Position numbers and translations under genes: made by a program
Notes under the pieces: generated by a model
Told to the model about the DNA's origin: nothing
Databases searched by the model: none
Seen by the model: only the letters and a program-made list of their open reading frames with translations
From: Dokdonella sp.
Lineage (GTDB): Bacteria; Pseudomonadota; Gammaproteobacteria; Xanthomonadales; Rhodanobacteraceae
Reading direction: 5' to 3'
DNA: 64,000 nucleotides
NCBI GenBank assembly: GCA_024707225.1
Contig: JANQAE010000001.1
Span: 1,729,387-1,793,386 of the forward strand
Shown here: in pieces, positions 40,173 to 49,752 of the stretch
Position numbering within the stretch: position 1 is the first letter of the stretch
Layout of the letters: each line of letters begins with the position of its first letter

Positions 40173-40217
40173 GATCGGCGACGTTGCCGATCAGCTCGAA
40201 TCGGGCCGTCGGCAACG
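40173..40217 (+). terminator. Two mutually exclusive hairpins after the ice-binding-like gene
   Basis: GATCGGC pairs with GCCGATC (40173-40192, 7 bp). Alternatively CGTTGCCGA (40182-40190) pairs with TCGGCAACG (40209-40217, 9 bp). The two share bases and cannot form together. There is no T-run. They may form the 3' end of the transcript. Confidence 0.4.
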
Positions 40218-40393
40218 GTAGCGGCCCTGCCGATCCGCTCCGCCCGATCCGCTCGACGACGGCCCGCCCGATCTGCGCCGGACCGCCGGGGACGAGGCAG
40301 GTCCGCGCGCGACGATCGTGGTCGGCGCACCCACGCCGGCGCGGCGGGCCGATGCGCTAGCATCGGCACTTTCCGCCGACCGGAGCCAAGCGC

Positions 40394-42074
40394 ATGCCGA
40401 TGCGACCGTGGTGCCTCGCGACCGCCGCCGCGCTGAGCGCGGCGCTCGGCGCCTGCCGTCCCGCCGCCGAACCGCCCCCGCCTCCCGCTGCCGCGCCGCG
40501 GCGCGGCGACCGCCGCCTCGAGCCGCGACGTCGCCGCCAAGGTCGCCGCCTATGCGCCGGTCACGCTGAGCGCGGACCTGTCGCACCTGGCCGACGGCGA
40601 CCGCCGCGCGCTGGCGCTGCTGCTCGACGCCGCCGAGATCGTCGACGGCCTGTTCTGGCAGCAGGTCTGGGGCGACCGCGACGCGCTGCTGAAGCGGATC
40701 GACGATCCGGACGTGCGGCGCTTCGTCCAGATCAACTACGGTCCCTGGGACCGGCTCGACGACGATGCGCCGTTCGTCGAGGGCATCGGTCCGCGTCCGC
40801 CGGGCGCGCGCTTCTATCCGCCGGACATGACGCGCGAGGAATTCGAGCGCGCCGACCTGCCCGGCAAGTCGAGCCTCTACACGCTGATCCGCCGCGACGC
40901 CGCCGGCGCGCTGACCGTGCTGCCGTATCACCAGGCCTACCGGCCCGAGCTCGAACGCATCGCCGCGAAGCTGCGCGAGGCGGCGTCGGTCGCGACCGAC
41001 GCCGGCTTCCGCCGCTATCTGGAGCTGCGCGCGCAGGCCCTGCTCGACGACGACTACCGGCCCAGCGACATGGCCTGGATGGACATGAAGACCAGTCCGA
41101 TCGACGTCGTGATCGGTCCGATCGAGAGCTACCAGGACGCGCTGTTCGGCACCAAGACCGCCTACGAGGCCTTCGTGCTGGTCAAGGACGTGGCCTGGAG
41201 CGAACGCCTGGCGCGCTTCGCGCAGCACCTGCCGGCGCTGCAGCGCGGCCTGCCGGTACCCGACGCGTACAAGCGCGAGATGCCCGGCACCGACGCCGAT
41301 CTGAACGCCTACTTCGCGCTCTACTACGGCGGCGATGCCAATGCCGGCGCCAAGACGATCGCTATCAACCTGCCCAACGACGAGACCGTGCAGCTCGAGA
41401 AGGGATCGCGCCGGCTGCAGCTGGAGAACACGATGCGCGCCAAGTTCGACGCGATCCTGGTGCCGATCGCGCGCGAGCTGATCGCCGAGGACCAGCAGGC
41501 GCAGATCACGTTCGACGCGTTCTTCGACAACGTCATGTTCCACGAGGTCGCGCATGGCCTGGGCATCAAGAACACGCTCGACGGCAAGGGCACCGTGCGC
41601 GAGGCGCTGACCGACCTCGCCAGCGGCTACGAGGAAGGCAAGGCCGACATCCTGGGCCTGTACATGATCGGCGCGCTCGGCCGGCTCGGCGAGCTCGACG
41701 CGGACAAGCTGCCGGACCACTACGTGACGTTCCTGGCCGGCCTGTTCCGCTCGGTGCGCTTCGGCGCGAGCAGCGCGCACGGCCAGGCCAACATGGTCGC
41801 GTTCAACTTCCTGCGCGAGGCCGGCGCGTTCAGCCGCGACGCGGCCAGCGGCCGCTACCGCGTCGACGTCGAGCGCATGCGCGCGGCGGTCGACGCGCTG
41901 TCGGCGAAGATCCTGACGCTGCAGGGCGACGGCGACTATGCCGGCGCGAAGGCGCTGCGCGATTCGCTCGGCCGCATCGAGCCCGAGCTCGCCGGCGACC
42001 TGGCCCGGCTCGAGCAGCGCCGGATCCCGGTCGACATCGTGCTGACCCAGGGCCGCGCCCAGCTCGGTCTGTGA
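40394..42074 (+). CDS. M49-family (dipeptidyl peptidase III-like) lipoprotein, with a frameshift
   Basis: Zinc metallopeptidase-like protein of about 560 residues when repaired. The lipobox ALGAC gives a lipidated cysteine at residue 21. The zinc motif is FHEVAHGLG (HExxH), with a downstream EEGKAD matching the second M49 motif (EECRAD-like). WDRLDDDAPFVEG and GFYPPDM-type text (GARFYPPDMTREEF) are also usual in this family. One extra base in the GC run near 40495-40510 separates the signal peptide from the ATAASSRDVAAKVAAYAP continuation. ATG 40394 has GGAG eight bases upstream. Confidence 0.85.
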
Positions 42075-42103
42075 GGCGCGCCGCGCCGGCCCGACGCGGC
42101 CGC

Positions 42104-42673
42104 TCAGGCGCCCGGCGCGCGCAGCGGCCAGCACCCGAGCACGTCGTGCCCGGGCCGGCCCTCGACGCTCTGGACCAGCTCGAGGTGGCCGGGCTGCCAC
42201 GCGACCGCATCGATCGTCGGCAGCGCCGGTTTCGGGTCGGTGTAGGCGATCGTCACGTGCGGCAGCAGAGCCTGGCCGGCCTGCTCGAGCTTGAAGCCGC
42301 GTTGCAGGCAGCGCCGGCGCAGCATCTCGTGCAGCGCGCGCAGCGCGTCGGGCACATCGGCGGCCAGCGCCAGCGCCGGCCGTGACGGCGTGCCGAGCGC
42401 GGCCAGACGATCGAAGCACAGCGTGAATGCGGCCGTGGTCAGCCCGCCGGCGGCCTCGTGCGCGCGCGACACCCAGTCCGGCCGCTCGCCGGCGTTCTCG
42501 CCCAGATACAGCAGCGTGGCGTGATAGCGCGCCGGCGCGACCCAGCGTGCGCGTGGATGCACGACGCGCAGCGCCGCGGCGACGCGCTCGATCGCCGCGC
42601 CGGCCGGCGCATCGGGCCGCAGTGCGAAGAACAGCCGGTGCAGGCGCGCGGTCGGGAACAGATCCTCGTGCAT
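42104..42673 (-). CDS. thpR: RNA 2',3'-cyclic phosphodiesterase (2H family)
   Basis: LigT/ThpR-type 2H phosphoesterase, 189 residues, hydrolysing 2',3'-cyclic phosphate ends in RNA. Both HxT motifs are present: H51-A-T53 (YHATLLYLG) and H139-V-T141 (LPHVTIAY). RLFFALRPD is the usual start of the fold. ATG at 42673 is used; the longer upstream frame has no family similarity. It converges with the M49 gene. Confidence 0.92.
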   Translation of the reverse strand: MHEDLFPTARLHRLFFALRPDAPAGAAIERVAAALRVVHPRARWVAPARYHATLLYLGENAGERPDWVSRAHEAAGGLTTAAFTLCFDRLAALGTPSRPALALAADVPDALRALHEMLRRRCLQRGFKLEQAGQALLPHVTIAYTDPKPALPTIDAVAWQPGHLELVQSVEGRPGHDVLGCWPLRAPGA

Positions 42674-42722
42674 CGTGTTCAGTCCGTCCGCCGGCGCGAC
42701 CGCGCGCCCCGCCGTCGCGCGC

Positions 42723-43607
42723 TCATCGCAGCGGACTCGCCGCTGCCGGCGCGGCCGGCAGCGGCGGAAACAGCGCCGGCAGCACCTCGGGTGCCAGTGC
42801 GCGATAGATCGTGGAATGCCGAAGGTCCGGACGCGGCACCGCCTGCCAGTGCAGCTGCGGCGGCGCATGCAGGCGCAGCGCCTCGGCCAGGCGCTCGGCC
42901 GGCGGACCGATGTCGGTCTCGTCGGCCCAGGCCAGATACAGCGTGGCGGGCTTCTCGGGCCAGGCGGCCAGCGCCGCCGCCGCGCCGTCGGCCAGCACGG
43001 CGCCGTTCCACCACAGGCTCGGACTCAGGGCGATCGATACGTCGAACAGCCCCGGCCGGGCCAGGAACGTCTCGACGACGAACCAGCCGGCCAGCGACTC
43101 GCCGACGAGGCCGCGCTCGCCGCTGGCGCGGTAGCGGCTCTCGATCTGCGCGATCAGCTCCTCGGCGATGAACGCGCGGAACGCGGCCGAGCCGCCGACG
43201 CGCGGCGCGATCCGGCGGTCGCTCTCGACCGTGGTCGGGCCGGTCATGTCGCGGCGCCGCTCGGTGTTCTCGATGCCGACCACGATCAGCGGCCGCATGC
43301 GGCCGGCGCGGATCGCCGTGTCGACGGTCGTGGCGACGTGCGGGAAATCCTCGGCCAGACCGCCGTCGGGCATGTACAGCACCGGATAGCGCGTGGACGC
43401 GTCGGCGCCGTAGTCCGGCGGCAGGTAGACGTTGATGCGGCGCGTCTCGGCGAGCCGCGCCGACGGCACCTCGAAGCTGTCGTGCGACGGCGCGGTCTCG
43501 GCCACCGGTGCCGGTGCCGGTGCCGGTGCCGGTGCCGGCGCGCGGCTGCAGGCGGCGAGCGCGGCGCACAGCGCGATCAGGAGGATTTGGACGGCCGTAC
43601 GCGGCAT
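42723..43607 (-). CDS. Alpha/beta-hydrolase esterase lipoprotein (Fes/IroE-like)
   Basis: Esterase D/Fes-type hydrolase, 294 residues, lipid-anchored (LAAC, cysteine 20). A linker of alternating Ala-Pro follows the cysteine. The core shows [22 protein letters not shown], the nucleophile S171 in GESLAGWF, and a likely catalytic His in [10 protein letters not shown]. Such enzymes cut acyl or siderophore esters; the substrate here is unknown. It stands alone, divergent from fabA. Confidence 0.88.
   Translation of the reverse strand: MPRTAVQILLIALCAALAACSRAPAPAPAPAPAPVAETAPSHDSFEVPSARLAETRRINVYLPPDYGADASTRYPVLYMPDGGLAEDFPHVATTVDTAIRAGRMRPLIVVGIENTERRRDMTGPTTVESDRRIAPRVGGSAAFRAFIAEELIAQIESRYRASGERGLVGESLAGWFVVETFLARPGLFDVSIALSPSLWWNGAVLADGAAAALAAWPEKPATLYLAWADETDIGPPAERLAEALRLHAPPQLHWQAVPRPDLRHSTIYRALAPEVLPALFPPLPAAPAAASPLR
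43505..43538 (-). repeat. Hexanucleotide tandem repeat (CCGGTG, about 5.7 copies)
   Basis: Six-base repeat coding for the Ala-Pro linker after the lipobox of the esterase. Because the unit is two codons, gain or loss changes linker length without shifting the frame. Confidence 0.85.
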
Positions 43608-43761
43608 CGGCGGGGCACTCGGTCGGGAAAGCGCGCTACTGTGCCGCGTGCGCGCGGATTTCGCACCGGCCGCGTATGCCGCAGCGGCGCGGCGGGCGGT
43701 TCGGCGTCGTACATACCGTACCGCATGGTCGTGATCGCCGAACCGCCGCGTGCCGACGACG

Positions 43762-43790
43762 TTGAATCCTCGCGCTCTTTTCCCGACAAT
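43762..43790 (+). promoter_or_regulatory. Predicted sigma-70 promoter of fabA-fabB
   Basis: TTGAAT (43762-43767) and GACAAT (43785-43790) are 17 bases apart, about 96 bp before the fabA ATG. Four of six bases match in each element. I see no operator I can name. Confidence 0.45.
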
Positions 43791-43886
43791 CGCCGGCTCG
43801 TCCGCGTCTCGTCCAGATGCCGACGTGCCCGCACCGCCGCGCGAACGCTCGGCGCGGATGCGCCCGCCCTCACAGCAGAACCCTTC

Positions 43887-44401
43887 ATGTCGCGACCCTC
43901 TTCGCTCGACCACGAACAGCTCCTGGCCTGCGCGCGCGGCGAGCTGTTCGGTCCCGGCAACGCCCGTCTGCCGGCGCCGCCGATGCTGATGTTCGACCGC
44001 ATCACCAACATCGACGATCGCGGCGGCGCGTTCGGCAAGGGCCTGATCCACGCCGAGCTCGACATCCGCCCGGACCTGTGGTTCTTCGGCTGCCATTTCG
44101 AGGGCGATCCGGTCATGCCGGGCTGCCTGGGCCTGGACGCGATGTGGCAGCTCACCGGCTTCTTCCTGCCGTGGCTCGGCGAGCCGGGCGCGGCCGCGCA
44201 CTCGGCGTCGGCCAGGTCAAGTTCAGCGGCCAGGTCCTGCCGACCGCACGCCAGGTCCGCTACGAGATCGACATCCGCCGCGTCATGCGCGGCAAGCTCG
44301 CGCTGGTGATCGCGAACGGCCGGACCCTGGTCGACGACCGCCCGATCTATGCGGCCGACGACCTGCGCGTGGGCCTGTTCCAGTCGACCGAGGGTTTCTG
44401 A
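43887..44401 (+). CDS. fabA: 3-hydroxydecanoyl-ACP dehydratase/isomerase, with a frameshift
   Basis: Makes the cis double bond of unsaturated fatty acids (dehydration and isomerisation of the C10 acyl-ACP). The repaired protein has 171 residues, exactly the family size. The active-site pair H70 ([15 protein letters not shown]) and D84 ([11 protein letters not shown]) is present. One base is missing near 44190-44196: GGCGCGGCCGC should read as [19 protein letters not shown], which follows in the other frame. FabA with FabB is normally essential, so this is most likely a sequence error. The stop is 4 bp before fabB. Confidence 0.92.
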
Positions 44402-44405
44402 GCCG

Positions 44406-45614
44406 ATGCGCCGCGTGGTCGTGACGGGAATCGGCATCACCTCGTGCCTCGGCGACACGCCGGCCGAGGTCGAACAGGCATTGCGCCACGGCAGCAGCGG
44501 CATCCGCGCCGCGCCCGAGCAGGCCGAGCGCGGCCTGCGCAGCCGCGTCGCCGGCGCGCCGCGGACCGACCTGGCCGGCACGATCGACCGCAAGCTCAAG
44601 CGCTTCATGGGCGATGCCGCCGCGTATGCCTACGTCGCGATGCGCGAGGCGATCGCCGATGCCGGCCTGCCGCCGGACACGATCAGCCATCCGCGCACCG
44701 GCGTGATCGCCGGCTCCGGCGGCGGCTCGGCGCAATGGCAGATCGAAACCGGCGACCTGCTGCGCGAGAAGGGCGTGCGCCGCATCGGTCCGTACATGGT
44801 GCCGCGCACGATGTGCTCGACGGTATCGGCCACGCTGGCGACCGCGTTCGGCATCCTCGGCCTCAGCTACTCGATCTCGGCGGCCTGCGCGACCTCGGCG
44901 CACTGCATCGGCGCCGCGGCCGATCTGATCCGCCACGGCGCCCAGGACGTCATGTTCGCCGGCGGCGGCGAGGAGCTGCACTGGGGCATGACCTCGCAGT
45001 TCGATGCGATGGGCGCGCTGTCGACCGGCTACAACGACACCCCCGAGCGCGCCTCGCGACCGTACGACGCCGGCCGCGACGGCTTCGTGATCGGCGCAGG
45101 CGGCGGCATCCTCGTGCTCGAGGACTACGAACACGCCCGCGCGCGCGGTGCGCAGATCCATGCCGAGCTGGTCGGCTACGGCGTGACCTCCGACGGCGGC
45201 GACATGGTCGCGCCGTCGGGCGAGGGCGCGGTGCGCTGCATGCGCATGGCGCTGCGCGACGTGACCGCGCCGGTCGACTATCTCAACACGCACGGCACGG
45301 CGACGCCGGTCGGCGACATCGTCGAGCTCAAGGCCGTGCGCGACGTGTTCGGCGACGCGGTGCCGCCGCTGTCCTCGACCAAGGCGCTGACCGGCCATTC
45401 GCTCGGCGCGGCGAGCGTCCACGAGGCGATCTACAGCCTGCTGATGCTGCGCGGCGGTTTTCTGGCCGGCTCGGCCAACATCGAGACGCTCGACCCGGAG
45501 GCCGCCGGCTTCCCGATCCTGCGCGAGAGCCGCGAGGCGGCGCCGGCGATCGTGATGTCCAACAGCTTCGGCTTCGGCGGCACCAACGCCACGCTGGTGT
45601 TCGCGCGGGTCTGA
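44406..45614 (+). CDS. fabB: 3-oxoacyl-ACP synthase I
   Basis: Condensing enzyme that elongates unsaturated acyl-ACPs, 402 residues. The catalytic triad is C161 ([11 protein letters not shown]), H296 ([12 protein letters not shown]) and H331 (ALTGHSLGA). The C-terminal [15 protein letters not shown] loop is intact. Placement 4 bp after fabA supports FabB over FabF. Probably one operon with fabA. Confidence 0.96.
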   Translation: MRRVVVTGIGITSCLGDTPAEVEQALRHGSSGIRAAPEQAERGLRSRVAGAPRTDLAGTIDRKLKRFMGDAAAYAYVAMREAIADAGLPPDTISHPRTGVIAGSGGGSAQWQIETGDLLREKGVRRIGPYMVPRTMCSTVSATLATAFGILGLSYSISAACATSAHCIGAAADLIRHGAQDVMFAGGGEELHWGMTSQFDAMGALSTGYNDTPERASRPYDAGRDGFVIGAGGGILVLEDYEHARARGAQIHAELVGYGVTSDGGDMVAPSGEGAVRCMRMALRDVTAPVDYLNTHGTATPVGDIVELKAVRDVFGDAVPPLSSTKALTGHSLGAASVHEAIYSLLMLRGGFLAGSANIETLDPEAAGFPILRESREAAPAIVMSNSFGFGGTNATLVFARV

Positions 45615-45698
45615 CCGCGCGGCGCCGGCGCGCTGCAACCGATCGCGGTATCGACGCATCTCCGACAGCGACCCCCCGCTGCCTCACGGAGTTGCGCC

Positions 45699-47036
45699 AT
45701 GTCCCTAGCCGTTTCGATCCTGCGCCTGGCCTCGGCCGTGCTGTGCACGGCGCTCGCCGTCACGGCGGCCGCCGCCACCGACCCGCGTGCCGCCGTCGGT
45801 CGCGTCGCCGATGCGATCGAGGAGCACTACTACGATGCGCAGCGCGCCGCCGAGGTCGCCCAGGCGCTGCGGACCGCCGCGGCGGACGGCCGTTTCGACG
45901 CGCTGACCGACCCGCGCGACCTGGCGACCGCCCTGACCGACCGGCTGCGTCCGGCCGATGCGCATTTCGGCGTGAAGTGGAGCGATCCGGCCGCCGCGCC
46001 GGCCGCGACCTCCGCGGGGCCTGCAGTGCCGGTGTCGCAGGCCGAGAGCGAGCGGCGCGGCAACTACGGCATCCAGCGCGTGGAGGTGCTGCCCGGCAAC
46101 GTCGGCTACCTCGATCTGCGGATGCTGGCCGGCTTCGAGTTCGGCGAACCGGACCAGCCGGCGCGCGAGGCGATCGAGGCGGCGCTGCGGCTGCTCGCGC
46201 GCACCGACGCGATGATCCTGGACCTGCGCGCGAACCCGGGTGGCTCGCCGGCGATGGTCGGCTATCTGACGAGCGCGTTCACGACACGCGGCCAGGACGT
46301 CTTCAACACGTTCCACGGCCGCGGCGGCCGCACGCTCAGCGAGGCGCCGCTGGACTGGTACCCCACGCCGCGGCCGGACATCCCGCTGTACGTGCTGACC
46401 AGCAGGCGGACCGGCTCGGCCGCCGAGGCGGTGGCCTATACGCTGCAGCAGTCGCGCCGCGCGACCGTGGTCGGCCAGACCACGATCGGCGCGGCCAACC
46501 CGGGCGGCGAGATCGACGTCGGCGACGGCTTTCGCGTCTTCGTCTCGGTCGCCACGCCGATCAATCCGCTGAGCCACGACAACTGGGAAAGCCGTGGCGT
46601 GGTGCCCGACATCGCGGTGGAACCGGACCTCGCGCCGGAGCGCGCGCAACGCGAGGCGCTGCAGGCGATCGTCGGGCGCCGGCCCGATGCGGTCCGCGCG
46701 CGCTGGGTGCTCGAAGCGCTGCAGGCCGCCGACGCGGCGCACACGGTCGATGCGAGCGCCTATGCCGGCCGCTACGGCGAGGTGACGATCGCGGCCGAAG
46801 CCGGCCAGCTCGTGCTGCGCCGCGACCGGCGGCCCGCACTGCGCCTGCTGCCGCTCGGAGGGGATCGTTTCAGCGTGATCGGCGAGCCGACCCGGCGCAT
46901 CGGCTTCGATCGCGACGCGGCCGGCACGATCGTGGCGCTCGAGAACAGCGTCGCCGAAGGCCCGTCCGTGCGGCACCGCCGCGACGCGGCACCGGACGCG
47001 GACCCCGATCGCGACGCCCGGCCGAGCCGCAGCTGA
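45699..47036 (+). CDS. S41 family (tail-specific protease-like) peptidase
   Basis: Secreted serine peptidase, 445 residues, with a signal peptide (about 1-26). A helical N-terminal IRBP/Tricorn-type domain (DAIEEHYYDAQRAAEVAQALR) precedes the peptidase domain: GYLDLRMLAGF, MILDLRANPGGSPAMV and YVLTSRRTGSAAEAVAYTLQQSRRATVVGQTT with likely nucleophile S240. No PDZ domain is clear. A beta-rich tail follows from about residue 345. The ATG has GGAG seven bases upstream. Confidence 0.9.
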   Translation: MSLAVSILRLASAVLCTALAVTAAAATDPRAAVGRVADAIEEHYYDAQRAAEVAQALRTAAADGRFDALTDPRDLATALTDRLRPADAHFGVKWSDPAAAPAATSAGPAVPVSQAESERRGNYGIQRVEVLPGNVGYLDLRMLAGFEFGEPDQPAREAIEAALRLLARTDAMILDLRANPGGSPAMVGYLTSAFTTRGQDVFNTFHGRGGRTLSEAPLDWYPTPRPDIPLYVLTSRRTGSAAEAVAYTLQQSRRATVVGQTTIGAANPGGEIDVGDGFRVFVSVATPINPLSHDNWESRGVVPDIAVEPDLAPERAQREALQAIVGRRPDAVRARWVLEALQAADAAHTVDASAYAGRYGEVTIAAEAGQLVLRRDRRPALRLLPLGGDRFSVIGEPTRRIGFDRDAAGTIVALENSVAEGPSVRHRRDAAPDADPDRDARPSRS

Positions 47037-47236
47037 TCGGCGCGAACGGCGCCCTGTGCGTCAGCGCCGGCGAGCCGTTCGCATCCGGATCGGCCGCCCG
47101 CCGCCGGGAGGTGTGACGTCGCGGCGAGCGGACGGGATCGGTGCCCTCGCAGCGGCCATCGCGCGGACCGTCGCTGACGCTGCCGCCGCACGCCGGCCGA
47201 TTCGCGGCGGACCGCCGTGCGCTATCGTCGCGCGCC

Positions 47237-47601
47237 ATGTCCCATCCGTGCCTGCGCTGCGGCGCCTGCTGCGCCTGGTTTCGCGTCGCCTTCCACTGGA
47301 GCGAGGCCGAGCCGGCGCTCGGCGGCCCGGTGCCGGCCGCGCTCGCGGTGCGGGTCGATCCCCGCACCGGCTCGCGATGAAGGGCACCGAGGGCGGCCGT
47401 TCGCGCTGCGTCGCGCTCGACGGCACGATCGGCCGCGCGGCCGCGTGCACGATCTATCCGCAGCGCCCCTCGCCGTGCCGCGAACTCGAGCCGGCGACGG
47501 CCGCGCGGCCGAGTGCGCAGTGCGACCGCGCCCGTCTCGCGCACGGTCTGGCGCCGCTGTCGGAACGCGACTGGGCGCCCGAGCTCACGGCGCCGGCCTG
47601 A
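47237..47601 (+). CDS. YkgJ-type cysteine cluster protein, with a frameshift
   Basis: Small metal-binding protein of the YkgJ (zinc/iron-chelating) family. The N-terminal CLRCGACCAWFRVAFHWSE is in frame 1; the rest, MKGTEGGRSRCVALDGTIG...CTIYPQRPSPCRELE, is in another frame. One base is missing near 47355-47370. Repaired length is about 121 residues. Cysteines C5, C8, C11 and C12 and the later C...CTIY...SPC set are present. Function in the cell is not known. Confidence 0.82.
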
Positions 47602-47730
47602 GCCGGTACACGAACGCGGTTGCCCGTCGCGATCGCGGTCGCGTTCCCGCGGCGATCGTCCGCACGGTCGCAATCGCCGCGGCGGCGATGCGGATCTGCG
47701 CGTCGCGAGAGCGGCGCCGAGGCGGCCCGC

Positions 47731-48828
47731 TCAGAGCTCCTCGAACGCCACCACGCGGTTGCGACCACAGGACTTGGCCGCATACAGCGCGCGGTCGGCC
47801 GCGCGCAGCGTGTCCTCGTACGACAGCGCCGGCTCGTGCACGGCGGTGCCGATGCTGGCGGTCACGCGCAGCTGGCGGCCGTTGTAGTCGACGCTCAGGT
47901 GCTCGATGTCGGCGCGCAGCGCCTCGCACCACGGCAAGAGCGCCGGGCCCGCGCTGTGGTCCATCACGATCAGGAATTCCTCGCCGCCCCAGCGGCCGAC
48001 CAGGGCCGCCGCCGGCACGCGCGCGGCGAGCAGACCCGACAGGGCCTGCAGCACGATGTCGCCGGCGGCGTGGCCGAGCGAGTCGTTGACGCGCTTGAAA
48101 TTGTCGAGGTCGATCATCGCGACGCTGAAGCCCTGCCCGGCACCGGCCTCGGCGGCCTGCCGTTCGAGCCGCTCGATCAATGCACGACGATTGGCCAGGC
48201 CGGTCAGCGGATCGGTCCGCGACACGCGTGCCAGCGTCAGATTCAGCTCCTTCATCTGCGTCTGGAAGCCGTCGCTGATCCGCGACATCTTGTGCAGGCG
48301 CCGGCTGAGCTTCTGGTAGTCACCGCTGAGTCGCACGTAGGCCTCGCGCAGCGGATGTCCGGTCCAGGCCGGCTCGGCCTCGATCGCGGCCAGGCGCCCG
48401 CGTTCGGCCGTGTCCTCGCCGTCGCTGCTGCGGACCGGCGGCGGCGCGCCGCTGTCGGAACGGCGCGCGCACGACGGACAGCGCCCGCGCGAGAGCACCG
48501 CATCGGAATGCCGCGCGATGTAGGTCTCGACCTCGTCCCAGTAGCCGGCGTCGTCGCGGACCTTCTTGCAGCACGAGCAGATCGGAATGAAGCCGCCGAG
48601 CGTGCGGACCTCGCGCAGCGCAGCGGCGAGCCGCTCGTTGGCGGCGGTCAGCTCGGCATTGGTCGCGCGCAGATCGGCCTGGTAGCGGTCGGAGATCCGG
48701 CTGATGCGCTCGAGCCGGTGATGCAGGCGCTGCTGGTCGGCGATCAGGTCGCGGCACAGGTCGGCCAGCGCCGAATCGCGCGCGTCGGGCGCCTCGAGCA
48801 GATGGGCCAGTCGCTTCTCGGCGTTCAT
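47731..48828 (-). CDS. siaD: SiaD-like diguanylate cyclase with Cys4 motif
   Basis: Output enzyme of the SiaABCD switch, making c-di-GMP. A coiled coil (about 25-75) is followed by FIPICSCCKKVRDDAGYWDEVE and RGRCPSC, which give C84-x2-C87 and C117-x2-C120, a likely zinc site. A second coiled coil (about 160-200) leads to the GGDEF domain, starting RVSRTDPLTGLANRR, with active loop GRWGGEEF (281-285). No RxxD inhibitory site is seen. At 365 residues it is longer than the Pseudomonas SiaD as I remember it. It lies 10 bp after siaC. Confidence 0.88.
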   Translation of the reverse strand: MNAEKRLAHLLEAPDARDSALADLCRDLIADQQRLHHRLERISRISDRYQADLRATNAELTAANERLAAALREVRTLGGFIPICSCCKKVRDDAGYWDEVETYIARHSDAVLSRGRCPSCARRSDSGAPPPVRSSDGEDTAERGRLAAIEAEPAWTGHPLREAYVRLSGDYQKLSRRLHKMSRISDGFQTQMKELNLTLARVSRTDPLTGLANRRALIERLERQAAEAGAGQGFSVAMIDLDNFKRVNDSLGHAAGDIVLQALSGLLAARVPAAALVGRWGGEEFLIVMDHSAGPALLPWCEALRADIEHLSVDYNGRQLRVTASIGTAVHEPALSYEDTLRAADRALYAAKSCGRNRVVAFEEL

Positions 48829-48838
48829 CGCGGCGGCC

Positions 48839-49225
48839 TCACAGCGCGAACGGCACGATGAAGAACGGCAGCGTCACCTCTTCCTTGAATTCCTCGATCA
48901 TCTCCAGCGCGCGGTCGTTGTCCTCCGGGTAGCTCCAGCGCACGGTGACCGTGCGGCCGGCGCGGTGCGCGGCCTCGAGCAGGTCGAGCAGGTCCATCAC
49001 GCTCTTGATGCTGGAGGTGTTCAGATAGCTCAGCGCCAGCTCGGCGACGACCGGCGTGGTGCCGTGCTCGACGTAGACGGCGACCCAGGCCAGCAGCGGC
49101 CGGAAGAAGTCGAACGCGTTCTCCGGATAGGACTCGCCGGCGAGCTGCAGCACGCCGCTGTCCGGATCGAAGTCCACCGTCGGGGTCGAGCTGGTGGCGG
49201 CCAGATGGAGTTTCTCGATGCTCAT
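48839..49225 (-). CDS. siaC: SiaC family regulatory phosphoprotein
   Basis: A 128-residue DUF1987 protein. In Pseudomonas the unphosphorylated form binds and activates SiaD, while SiaB phosphorylates it and SiaA removes the phosphate. The signature YLNTSSIKSVMDLLDLLE is present, with T70 the likely phosphorylation site by analogy. VTVRWSYPEDNDRALEMIEEFKEE is also typical. It is 2 bp after siaB and 10 bp before siaD. Confidence 0.93.
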   Translation of the reverse strand: MSIEKLHLAATSSTPTVDFDPDSGVLQLAGESYPENAFDFFRPLLAWVAVYVEHGTTPVVAELALSYLNTSSIKSVMDLLDLLEAAHRAGRTVTVRWSYPEDNDRALEMIEEFKEEVTLPFFIVPFAL

Positions 49226-49227
49226 GC

Positions 49228-49752
49228 TCAGATCTCGACGCAGAGGCTGAAGTAGGCGCGCCCCTGTGCCAGCGGCGTGAAGCTGTACTCGAGCGGCCGG
49301 GTCGCGCGGCGTGCGATCTCGATCAGGCCGAGGCCGGCGCCGGTGTCGTCCGGTCCGCGTTCGCGCCGCAGCTGATCCTTGTAGGCGGCCTTGAGCGCGT
49401 TCTTGTCCATCGCCGCCAGGGCGTCCAGGCGGTGGCCGAGCGCGGCGGTGTCGGCGGCTTCGACGATGTTGCCGGCATAGATGCGGTAGTGCGAATCGCG
49501 CTTGGCGATCACGACGATGCTCGCGTCGGCATCGGACTGGCTACGCCGTTCGGCGTAGTTGCGCACGTTCTGCGCGGCCTCGATGTAGACCGAGAACACG
49601 TCCATGATCGCGCTCTTGTGGGTCTCGGCGCTCTCCAGGTACTTCTTCACCGCGGTGCCGAGCTCCTCGATGATGCTGTGGCTGAACGATCCGGTGAAGC
49701 TGATCAGAATGCCGGCCTCGCGCAACTGCTCCTTGAGAGCGAACAGGTTCAT
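49228..49752 (-). CDS. siaB: SiaB family protein kinase
   Basis: A 174-residue GHKL-like kinase (DUF6272 type) expected to phosphorylate SiaC. The N-box-like helix VFSVYIEAAQNVRNYAERR and the glycine loop DDTGAGLGLIEIARRATRPLEYSF are visible. The start overlaps the siaA stop as ATGA, so the phosphatase and kinase are translationally coupled. Confidence 0.92.
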   Translation of the reverse strand: MNLFALKEQLREAGILISFTGSFSHSIIEELGTAVKKYLESAETHKSAIMDVFSVYIEAAQNVRNYAERRSQSDADASIVVIAKRDSHYRIYAGNIVEAADTAALGHRLDALAAMDKNALKAAYKDQLRRERGPDDTGAGLGLIEIARRATRPLEYSFTPLAQGRAYFSLCVEI

